From NCBI GenBank assembly GCA_040266995.1, contig JAWRHV010000002.1, positions 1 to 18,082 of the forward strand: 18,082 nucleotides of DNA, in the 5' to 3' direction. Positions 1 to 6,326 of the stretch are shown here, one piece after another. Within the stretch, counting starts at the first letter, position 1; every line of letters begins with the position of its first letter. The stretch is from UBA4312 sp040266995 (lineage in GTDB: Bacteria > Bacillota_I > Bacilli_A > Erysipelotrichales > Erysipelotrichaceae). A program made the translations under genes and the position numbers. The notes under the pieces are model-generated. The model did no database searches and was not told where the DNA came from. It worked only from the letters and a program-made list of their open reading frames with translations.

Positions 1-261
1 TTTATCGAAGCGATGGCCGATGCAGCGGTGAAACAAGGTCTGCCAAGAAATCTGGCATATACCATGGCGGCGCAAAGCGTATTAGGGTCGGCAAAGATGG
101 TTTTGGAAACGGGAAAACATCCGGCTGTTTTGAAAGATATGGTTTGCTCACCAGCCGGCACGACAATCGAAGCCGTTCAGGTCTTGGAGAAACAGGGTTT
201 CCGATCCGCTGTGATCGAAGCGATGGAGGCTTGTGCCGATAAATCAAGAGGATTGAAATAG
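1..261 (+). CDS. proC: Pyrroline-5-carboxylate reductase, C-terminal part (5' end outside window)
   Basis: This is the last 86 codons of an enzyme that reduces 1-pyrroline-5-carboxylate to proline with NAD(P)H in the cytoplasm, the final step of proline synthesis. The frame is open from base 1, so the N-terminal Rossmann domain lies upstream of the window. What remains is the helical dimerisation domain with the family's conserved C-terminal block: an ADAAVKQGLPR-type helix, KMVLETGKHP, then DMVCSPAGTTIEAVQVLE. The last block is the P5CR signature; many homologues read SPGGTT where this has SPAGTT. The TAG stop is followed directly by the ATG of the next gene, so the two are almost certainly co-transcribed and translationally coupled. 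Identification is by recognised motifs and is secure despite the truncation. Confidence 0.93.
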   Translation, partial: FIEAMADAAVKQGLPRNLAYTMAAQSVLGSAKMVLETGKHPAVLKDMVCSPAGTTIEAVQVLEKQGFRSAVIEAMEACADKSRGLK

Positions 262-1422
262 ATGGAGACAATACGTAAGGACCTGAAAGCGTTTCAGTGG
301 ACGGACTGGCTTATTATGGCCATGACAACAGGTGTGTTTTTACCACATACGGTTTGTATGGCCGTTCTTTTGGGGTGCTGTATATTTGCGGCTGTTAAAG
401 GCGGCATAAAGATGCTGGTAGAAAAAAGCTGGGAGTATTATTGTTTATATGCTTTTTTGCTTTTGGAAGTCATCGTATGTACCTTCTATAAAAACTGGGA
501 TGGTCTATTGATCATTATTGGTTTTGTCGGTGTTTTTCTCTATACGGGATTTTACCGGAAAACGGCGCATAAGAAACTGTTGATCTATCTGATTGAATGG
601 GCGTTGATCTTATCGCTATTGACAGCGGTTCTCGGTCTCATACAATTTAATCATGTATCACAGTTGGGTGGATATAGTTTTTGGGATTTTGAAATACAGA
701 ACAGCCCGAAACGTCGAATCACCGGTACGTTTCAAAATGCGAATATTTATGCCATGATCCTGGAACTGGTATTGATTTGTTCCTTTTACCGGTTTTTGTG
801 TATTAAAAACTGGAGCCGTCGGTTCTATTATATGTTTGTTGCGGGCATTCAGTTTTTCATGATCCTGTTAACAGGGTGTCGGGCTGCATTGGTGCCCATC
901 GTTTTCATCATTCCGTTAATGCTGGCAATGCATAAGAAGAAAAGAATGTTGATGGTATATTGCGGCTTGTTTACCATTGCGGCGATTGCGGTCTTTATGA
1001 AACCGGATCTGATCCCGCGGATCGATGATATCAGTACGATTCAAAGCCGAGTAAAAATATGGAAATGTGCTGTAGAGGGAATTAAGGAGTATCCATTGTT
1101 TGGAAACGGACCTTGGACATATCATCGGATCTATCCGCAATTTCATGGACATAAAGCCGTTCACAGCCACAATATTTATTTGGATTGTGTCCTGTCTTTT
1201 GGCATCATCGGATGTACGTTATTGGCTGGTTATGTCATCGGTCTGTTGAAAGATGTGTGGAGCACTTATAAGAAAGATCGCCTGTTATTCAGCTTGATGG
1301 GGGCTTGTTTTCTGGTCATTGGGATCCATGGTCTGGTGGATGGGACCATTCATCCGATCAAAGTGATGTTATTATTTATGATGATCGTAAATCTGCGTTT
1401 GAAACCGCAGGAGACAGTATGA
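262..1422 (+). CDS. O-antigen ligase (Wzy_C/WaaL) family membrane protein
   Basis: A 386-residue polytopic membrane protein with about ten hydrophobic segments. Family landmarks are GTFQNANIYA around residue 155, GNGPWTYHRIYP from about residue 281, and the hallmark HSHNIYLDCVLSFGIIG from His301. These mark the large extracytoplasmic loop and following helix of the WaaL/Wzy superfamily, whose members transfer or polymerise lipid-linked glycans. In a Gram-positive cell the role is not lipopolysaccharide ligation. Polymerisation or attachment of a capsule, wall glycan or glycoprotein glycan is more likely, and the substrate cannot be read from the sequence. The ATG abuts the proC stop, with AAGAGG about 12 bases upstream. 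No glycosyltransferase or flippase gene is nearby, which is unusual for a glycan polymerase. The family call is good; the specific function is unknown. Confidence 0.8.
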   Translation: METIRKDLKAFQWTDWLIMAMTTGVFLPHTVCMAVLLGCCIFAAVKGGIKMLVEKSWEYYCLYAFLLLEVIVCTFYKNWDGLLIIIGFVGVFLYTGFYRKTAHKKLLIYLIEWALILSLLTAVLGLIQFNHVSQLGGYSFWDFEIQNSPKRRITGTFQNANIYAMILELVLICSFYRFLCIKNWSRRFYYMFVAGIQFFMILLTGCRAALVPIVFIIPLMLAMHKKKRMLMVYCGLFTIAAIAVFMKPDLIPRIDDISTIQSRVKIWKCAVEGIKEYPLFGNGPWTYHRIYPQFHGHKAVHSHNIYLDCVLSFGIIGCTLLAGYVIGLLKDVWSTYKKDRLLFSLMGACFLVIGIHGLVDGTIHPIKVMLLFMMIVNLRLKPQETV

Positions 1423-1457
1423 TAATATAAAATAAGAAGGCAGACAAAAGGAGTTGT

Positions 1458-2647
1458 ATGAATATACAAAGTATTTTCGTTTGCCTTTTTCTATTGATCG
1501 ATACACCTGTACTGGTGATGACAAAAAGCTATGAACCGATCATCCATTATTATCAGCAGAGGGTAACTTGTGTAACCGAAAAGGAAAGCAGCGAGTGTTC
1601 CTTGCGATTATCACTGGATATACAGCGTTGCATGGATGATCGAGAATGGATACACGGACAGATCGAGACATTACAGGAACAGGCAGATACCTGGGATCAT
1701 CGATTGGATACGATGGAAAGAAAGCTGGAAAAATACAAAGAGGTTGCCAAAAAACAAGCCACCTATCTGAAAGAGGAGCACAGATCCTCCGATCAGCAGC
1801 TGACAGAAAAGATCCACATTCTTCAACAAAATAAAAAGAAAGCGGAAACGATGCTGGATAGACAAAACAAATGGAAACAACGAATGATCCGGCAGGAAAT
1901 GAATATGGATCAAGCCATAGAGCAGCTGCAGGCATGTCAACAGACGCTTCAGGATCGTTTTCAACAGGCGTATCCGGCAATGGTGGATAAGGGAAATCCA
2001 CGTGTCGATGCGATCTTCCATGGAGATAAAGATCTTCCGGGGTATGGATCGGTTACGGCGGGTTTACAGATGCACCATGAAGCATGTCTGGTTGATGGTG
2101 TTTATGATATTGATGGATATAGTACATCCTGGATCCCGTTTGTTCAAAACGGGGTGATCAGTGCGGGTACATGGGCGTATCCGGGTGGCGGTATGCATCT
2201 GGGCTTGGACGTAGCGGCTCCTTTATTCAGTCCTGTGACAGCGGTGCCAATGGGATCGTGTTGTATGCCGATAATCCTGTAGATTCAAATTGTGGATATT
2301 TAGGAAATTATTGCGGATGGCCGTTAGGCGGTGGAAATACGATCTGTATGATCATGGCTGTCAACGGCAAGCTGTATGGAATTAATCTGGATCATCTATC
2401 CAATCAGATCTTTGTTCATCCGGGGCAGCAGGTCAAACAGGGCGATGTACTGGCTTTATCCGGAAACAGCGGAAATTCCACCGGACCGCATACACATATT
2501 GAAGTGTTTGAATTGCGGGTGCCGATGGAGCAAGCGATTGCGTATTTTGCGCAAGGAGCAGATTTTACTTTTGGTAATGGTTTTAATGCGCCGGCGACAT
2601 GCTCTTCGATCGCCTGTCGTATTCGACCGGAAACAACATTTTTTTAG
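1458..2647 (+). pseudogene. Secreted coiled-coil M23 metallopeptidase, interrupted by a one-base frameshift
   Basis: Two overlapping frames together encode one EnvC-like peptidoglycan hydrolase. The first (1458-2282, 274 codons) starts after AAAGGAG. It has a hydrophobic N-terminus resembling a signal peptide (residues 1-21), a long coiled coil (about 45-175) and the first zinc ligands of the M23 domain, His247 and Asp251 in GGGMHLGLDVAAP. The frame then reads VPMGSCC and stops. A second frame carries on the fold (ANGIVLYADNP, GYLGNYCGW, DHLSNQIFVHPGQQVKQGD, SGNSTGPHTHIEVFE) and supplies the catalytic HTH at 2489-2497; it stops at 2647. Adding one G at 2245-2247 (GTGCC to GTGGCC) would join them into about 396 residues reading AVANGIVLY. 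No slippery heptamer is visible, so a true mutation or an assembly indel is more likely than programmed frameshifting. It lies 35 bases after the ligase gene, and its stop overlaps the next ribosome binding site. Confidence 0.85.
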
Positions 2648-2655
2648 GAGGCACT

Positions 2656-3963
2656 ATGAACGAGGTTTTTTTAGAACGGATAAAGAGTTATATACCGGCG
2701 GAGTTTGACGCCTTCCTGCAATCTCTTTCCAGACCTATGTACCAAGGGCTGCGTATCAACCGAAGAAAATGGAAAGACAATGGATTCGAAACATCATTGC
2801 GCAGATCCCCGTTTTGCCCATCGGGCTATTACATCGATGCTCCCTATGGAAACCATCCGTTACATTGGACCGGGGCTTTCTATTTACAGGAGCCGAGTGC
2901 GTCCGGCCCTGTTACCGTGCTTGATATTCAACCGGATGATATTGTACTGGATCTATGCGCGGCCCCAGGTGGTAAGAGCACCCAGATTGCTGAACAACTG
3001 ACAAACGGGTTTCTTATTTCCAATGAAATTGATGCGCGTCGTTGTCAGATTCTGTTATCGAATATGGAAAGAATGGGATTTGGCAATGTTGCGATTACCA
3101 ATGATACAGTGCAGAACATCTGCCATCAATTTCCGGCCACTTTTGATAAAATCTTAGTGGATGCTCCGTGTTCGGGGGAAGGCATGATGAAAAAACATAA
3201 CGAGGCATTGCAGCAGTGGTCCTTGGAACGGATCGAGAACTGTGCCCGAACCCAGAAAGAGATTCTGTCCCATGCGTATGGTGCATTAAAGAAAAACGGA
3301 ATACTGGTGTATTCGACATGTACCTACGCAAAAGAAGAGAATGAGGATGTTATCGAGTGGTTTTTATCTACATACAAAGACATGGAGCTTATAAAGATCG
3401 ATGTCCCTTTTGGAAGAGAAGGGATCGGTTTACAAAAGACGAGACGGGTTTTTCCGATGGATGAAGGCGAGGGGCATTTTATTGCCAAGTTAAGAAAAAC
3501 CGGCGGGGAGATCCGCGATCCGAAACGGATCAAAAATCAGAAACCATCGAAGCTGGTGCTTTCTTTTCTGCATGAGCAGCTGCGTGTGGAACCTTCCTAT
3601 TATTACGTCAATAACGACCGTGTCTATGCGATGGATCAGCCGTTTGTGGATATGAAAAAAGTGCATTGTATACGCCAAGGAATCTACCTGGGGGAAATGA
3701 AGAAGAATCGATTTGAACCAAGCCATGCGTTTTATATGCAGGCAGACTGGATCGATGCATTTACCCATAAAGTTGAACTTGATGAACACCAGATGGATCA
3801 GTTCATGCATGGAATGGAAATCGCTTTAAAAACAGACAAGGGCTTTACGGCTGTCTGTTACAAAGGCCTTCCGTTTGGATTTGGCAAAAGTGACGGAAAC
3901 CACATCAAAAATAAGATTCCAAAGGGCATTCGCTTTAAGATGAATTCCCATATCCGCTTATAA
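2656..3963 (+). CDS. rsmF: 16S rRNA (cytosine-C5)-methyltransferase, RsmF/YebU type
   Basis: A 435-residue SAM-dependent RNA methyltransferase of the NOL1/NOP2/Sun family. By homology it makes 5-methylcytosine in 16S rRNA in the cytoplasm. Motif I (SAM binding) is VLDLCAAPGGKS at residues 97-108. Motif IV is VDAPCSGEGMMKKH, with Cys172. Motif VI is YSTCTYAKEENE, with Cys222, the position of the nucleophile in this family. The C-terminal part (about 285-435) matches the extra RNA-binding domains of RsmF-like proteins, so the length is normal. I chose ATG 2656 over the in-frame ATG at 2599 because TAGGAGG sits 5 bases before it, and because the earlier start would add residues unlike the family and overlap the upstream gene by 49 bases. 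It is the last gene of the proC run and ends 1 base before a strong hairpin. The exact target nucleotide cannot be told from sequence alone. Confidence 0.92.
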   Translation: MNEVFLERIKSYIPAEFDAFLQSLSRPMYQGLRINRRKWKDNGFETSLRRSPFCPSGYYIDAPYGNHPLHWTGAFYLQEPSASGPVTVLDIQPDDIVLDLCAAPGGKSTQIAEQLTNGFLISNEIDARRCQILLSNMERMGFGNVAITNDTVQNICHQFPATFDKILVDAPCSGEGMMKKHNEALQQWSLERIENCARTQKEILSHAYGALKKNGILVYSTCTYAKEENEDVIEWFLSTYKDMELIKIDVPFGREGIGLQKTRRVFPMDEGEGHFIAKLRKTGGEIRDPKRIKNQKPSKLVLSFLHEQLRVEPSYYYVNNDRVYAMDQPFVDMKKVHCIRQGIYLGEMKKNRFEPSHAFYMQADWIDAFTHKVELDEHQMDQFMHGMEIALKTDKGFTAVCYKGLPFGFGKSDGNHIKNKIPKGIRFKMNSHIRL

Positions 3964-3964
3964 G

Positions 3965-3990
3965 AAAACGCCGGCTATAACCGGCGTTTT
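3965..3990. terminator. Bidirectional terminator between rsmF and fprA
   Basis: A perfect 10-bp stem, AAAACGCCGG pairing with CCGGCGTTTT around a 6-base loop, lies in the 32 bases between two convergent genes. The A-tract and T-tract form the stem base, so it can act as an intrinsic terminator in both directions: after rsmF on the plus strand and after fprA on the minus strand. Confidence 0.85.
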
Positions 3991-3995
3991 AGTTA

Positions 3996-5183
3996 TTATA
4001 AAGCGTTTGCGATTTCTGTAGCGATGTTGTAGGCGTTTTCCAGATCATTATCACTTGGCTGGAAGTTTTGTTTGATTGCTTCATGCGCAGATTCCAAACC
4101 AGCTTCGGTCATGATCTGTTCTAATGTGCCGGCTACACGAGGGAACCAGCCGTACGCACCGAAGGCCAGACCTTTTTTACCTTTAAGCTTGGAGGCTTTT
4201 AAATGCTGTAGAAAAGCAGCCACGCTATAAGACATATCATTGTTGTAAGTACCGGAACCAACACAGATTACTTTGGCATCCATGATCTCCCGGAAAATGA
4301 TGGAAGAGCGCGTTGTGCTCAATGGATAGATCTTAACATCCCATCCGGCATCCCCGAATCCTTCAGCCAGGTTTTCAGCCAGTTCCTGCGTATGATTCCA
4401 TACAGATTGATATACGATCACTGCTTTGTTCTTTGATGTCAGAGCTGCGAAGTCCTGGTAGGCAGCCAGAATATCCGATACATAGTCTTTCCAGATAATG
4501 CCATGGGCCGGCATAATGTATTCAATATCCAGATTCATGGAACCGATCAGTTTTAATTTGGCAGCGGTTTGAGCTGTATAAGGCAGAACGATATTGGCAT
4601 AGTATTCTTTTGCCTGGCGGATACAGTAGTCTTTATCCAATCCTTGGTCTGTCAGCTGGTAGTTGATGATATGCTGACCAAAGGCATCATTGGAGAAAAC
4701 CGTTTTTAATTCCGGACAGTAGGTTAACATATTATCCGGCCAGTGGATCATCTGCATCTCAACAAAGGTGAAGTTGAACTTACCTGTACAGATTGTGTCA
4801 TTGGTCTTCAATGGAGTGATATCAAAATCAATTGGGAACTGTGCCTTTACATTACGTACACATCCGGTCGAAGCATAGATATGCGCATTTGGGTACGCTT
4901 TCTGCAATTGAACCAATCCACCGGAATGGTCAGGCTCCGCATGTTGTAAAACAATATTATCCAGAGGTTTATCCCCGATGACCGACTGGATACGTTCCAG
5001 ACAGTCCTTGGTAAATTCTTCTTCAACTGTATCAAAGAGTGTGATCTGCTCATCGATAACAAGATATGCATTATAAGTGGCTCCTTCTTCAATAGGAAAC
5101 AGCTCGCCGTGGAAATCACGACAGTTGATATCGCGAGCACCGACCCAGTATACAGAATCTATAATTTTCTTTGCTTTTTTCAT
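3996..5183 (-). CDS. fprA: Flavodiiron protein (A-type flavoprotein), O2/NO reductase
   Basis: A 395-residue cytoplasmic enzyme that reduces oxygen to water, or nitric oxide to N2O, at a non-haem di-iron site beside FMN; it protects anaerobes from O2 and NO. The N-terminal metallo-beta-lactamase-like domain keeps all six iron ligands: HAEPDH gives His81, Glu83 and Asp85; IHWPDN gives His147; SNDAFGQH gives Asp166; PAHGIIW gives His227. The C-terminal flavodoxin domain (about 254-393) has the phosphate-binding loop YQSVWNHTQELA and later GSGTYNNDM. There is no rubredoxin or flavin-reductase extension, so this is a class A protein that needs an external electron donor, not seen in this window. 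The ATG follows AAGGAG at a normal distance, and an extended -10 promoter lies upstream. It is monocistronic and divergent from the transaldolase gene. Relative O2 versus NO preference cannot be read. Confidence 0.94.
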   Translation of the reverse strand: MKKAKKIIDSVYWVGARDINCRDFHGELFPIEEGATYNAYLVIDEQITLFDTVEEEFTKDCLERIQSVIGDKPLDNIVLQHAEPDHSGGLVQLQKAYPNAHIYASTGCVRNVKAQFPIDFDITPLKTNDTICTGKFNFTFVEMQMIHWPDNMLTYCPELKTVFSNDAFGQHIINYQLTDQGLDKDYCIRQAKEYYANIVLPYTAQTAAKLKLIGSMNLDIEYIMPAHGIIWKDYVSDILAAYQDFAALTSKNKAVIVYQSVWNHTQELAENLAEGFGDAGWDVKIYPLSTTRSSIIFREIMDAKVICVGSGTYNNDMSYSVAAFLQHLKASKLKGKKGLAFGAYGWFPRVAGTLEQIMTEAGLESAHEAIKQNFQPSDNDLENAYNIATEIANAL

Positions 5184-5213
5184 AACAATCTCCTTATTCT
5201 ATAAGCTGAGTTC

Positions 5214-5240
5214 ATTATAACATAACTGATAGAGAGTTAA
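5214..5240 (-). promoter_or_regulatory. Putative fprA promoter with extended -10
   Basis: Read on the minus strand, TGTTATAAT (plus positions 5222 down to 5214) is a perfect extended -10 element. A weak TTAACT lies 15 bases upstream (5240-5235) as a possible -35. The element is 31 bases before the fprA start codon. The surrounding 5200-5300 is very AT-rich, as expected between divergent promoters. Confidence 0.5.
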
Positions 5241-5284
5241 TTCTATAAAATAAATAAAAAATAATAATAAATAATAACAAATGC

Positions 5285-5312
5285 TTGATTAATGATAAAA
5301 ATATGTTACTAT
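5285..5312 (+). promoter_or_regulatory. Putative promoter of the transaldolase gene
   Basis: TTGATT (5285-5290) and TACTAT (5307-5312) are separated by 16 bases, a plausible sigma-A promoter about 24 bases before the start codon. AGGAGG follows at 5325-5330. The implied leader is short, leaving no room for a riboswitch. Confidence 0.5.
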
Positions 5313-5336
5313 ATTCATATAAATAGGAGGCATAGT

Positions 5337-6005
5337 ATGGAACTGTATATTGATTCTAGCGATGTAAAAGAAATTAAGAATTTAATGGAACTTGTAACAG
5401 TGAGTGGCGTTACAACCAATCCGACCATTTTAACCCGGTCCGGAAAAGAACCGGAAGAGGTACTAAAAGAAATCATCGATTTATTGGATGAGGATATGAA
5501 ACTGTTTGCACAGGTTATTGCCACCGATTATGAAGGGATCATGGAAGAAGCCCGCAAGATCGTACAGCTTCGTCCAAAGAACATGTATGTGAAAATTCCG
5601 GTAACACATGAGGGATTGAAAGCAATCAAGCAATGTAAGAAAGAAGGAATCCCTACATTGGCAACCGCTATTTATTCCAGCAATCAGGCAATGATGGCAG
5701 CCATGAACGGCGCGGATTATCTTGCCCCTTATGTAAATCGCATGTGCAATTATGGAGACGGTATTCAGGATGTAAAGGATCTGATCGAAATGTTAAAGGT
5801 GAGCGGTCTGCCTACCAAAATTGTGGCAGCCAGTTTCAAAAACGCATTACAGGCTCATGAGCTGATGAAAGCAGGCATTCAGGCTGAAACATTACCGGTG
5901 GATGTCATTTACAGTCTGATCGATCATCCGGCTACGACAATTGCTGTTGGAGAGTTTACAGTAAACTGGCAGCGTGCTTATCATCGTAACGGTTTCTTTA
6001 AATAA
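5337..6005 (+). CDS. fsa: Fructose-6-phosphate aldolase / TalC-type transaldolase
   Basis: A 222-residue Schiff-base aldolase of the short transaldolase group (E. coli FsaA has 220). The catalytic lysine is Lys86 in MYVKIPVT. TNPTILTRSG near residue 27 and APYVNRM near 130 are group landmarks. Gln59 in FAQVIA and Tyr132 match the positions that distinguish fructose-6-phosphate aldolases from true transaldolases, which carry Glu and Phe there. Cleavage or formation of fructose 6-phosphate from dihydroxyacetone and glyceraldehyde 3-phosphate is therefore more likely than the pentose-phosphate transfer. I chose ATG 5337, which has TAGGAGG 6 bases upstream; an in-frame upstream start at 5292 would lie inside the promoter. 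The gene is monocistronic, with its own promoter and terminator. TalC-type enzymes annotated as transaldolase may still have mixed activity, so the precise name remains an inference. Confidence 0.88.
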   Translation: MELYIDSSDVKEIKNLMELVTVSGVTTNPTILTRSGKEPEEVLKEIIDLLDEDMKLFAQVIATDYEGIMEEARKIVQLRPKNMYVKIPVTHEGLKAIKQCKKEGIPTLATAIYSSNQAMMAAMNGADYLAPYVNRMCNYGDGIQDVKDLIEMLKVSGLPTKIVAASFKNALQAHELMKAGIQAETLPVDVIYSLIDHPATTIAVGEFTVNWQRAYHRNGFFK

Positions 6006-6014
6006 ATAATAGGG

Positions 6015-6048
6015 TTGTAACAGTTCGTACTGTTACAATCTTTTTTTT
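6015..6048 (+). terminator. Intrinsic terminator after the transaldolase gene
   Basis: A perfect 10-bp stem, TTGTAACAGT paired with ACTGTTACAA around the tetraloop TCGT, is followed by TC and eight T residues. It lies 9 bases after the stop codon. Confidence 0.9.
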
Positions 6049-6094
6049 GTTGTTCTGATCAACGAGAAATCCATATATGATTTACAATAGGCTA

Positions 6095-6190
6095 AGAGTA
6101 TTCTGATGCTCTATATGGAAAGATCCAACGTTATCGTGTGACCCACAGAACGCAGGACAAGGAGGGTATAGAGTAGATTTTACTTTTTTA
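6095..6190 (+). ncRNA. Possible structured RNA upstream of clpB (unidentified)
   Basis: The 190 bases between the transaldolase terminator and the clpB operator are less AT-rich in the middle and can fold. A 7-bp hairpin (6095-6101 with 6106-6112, loop TCTG) competes with a 10-bp long-range stem (6107-6116 with 6166-6175). Inside the latter lie nested pairings: TCC 6124-6126 with GGA 6155-6157, CGTT 6129-6132 with AACG 6149-6152, and GTG 6136-6138 with CAC 6144-6146. TACAAT at 6083-6088 could be a -10, but no good -35 is seen, and a T-rich stretch follows at 6177-6193. It ends before the clpB promoter, so it is not part of that transcript. I do not recognise 6S, SRP, tmRNA, RNase P, T-box or a known riboswitch. 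Such pairings can occur by chance. Beyond this and the CIRCE region, I see nothing in the gap 6049-6326. Confidence 0.25.
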
Positions 6191-6240
6191 TTTTGATAAA
6201 GACTATACAATATCCTTCTAAAAAAAAGAATTATTAAAAA

Positions 6241-6267
6241 TTAGCACTCAACTATTGACAGTGCTAA
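6241..6267 (+). promoter_or_regulatory. CIRCE operator (HrcA binding site) of clpB
   Basis: TTAGCACTC (6241-6249), nine spacer bases, then CAGTGCTAA (6259-6267): this matches the CIRCE consensus of inverted 9-mers with 9-base spacing, except for the first base of the right arm (C instead of G). HrcA represses heat-shock genes through this element in many bacteria, so clpB is very likely HrcA-controlled. The right arm overlaps the -35 hexamer of the clpB promoter, a direct way to block RNA polymerase. Confidence 0.93.
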
Positions 6268-6282
6268 AATTGATGATATACT
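6255..6282 (+). promoter_or_regulatory. Sigma-A promoter of clpB
   Basis: TTGACA (6255-6260, perfect -35) and TATACT (6277-6282) are 16 bases apart. Transcription would start near 6289, about 38 bases before the clpB ATG. The -35 is formed partly by the CIRCE spacer and partly by the first two bases of its right arm. Confidence 0.85.
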
Positions 6283-6326
6283 ACAGTTAGCAGATAGCTG
6301 CGGTAAGTGCAAAGGAGGTGCTTATC

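Noticed and set aside
1540..2001. 153- and 116-codon minus-strand frames opposite the coiled coil of the M23 gene
   Set aside because: Mirror image of the Lys/Glu/Gln-rich coiled coil, no family resemblance and no start signals.
2235..2290. Programmed -1 frameshift in the M23 gene
   Set aside because: No X-XXY-YYZ slippery sequence or obvious downstream stimulator hairpin is visible, and this family is not known for recoding.
2599..2655. Earlier in-frame ATG for rsmF
   Set aside because: Would overlap the M23 frame and add a non-conserved 19-residue extension; AGGAGG is correctly placed for 2656.
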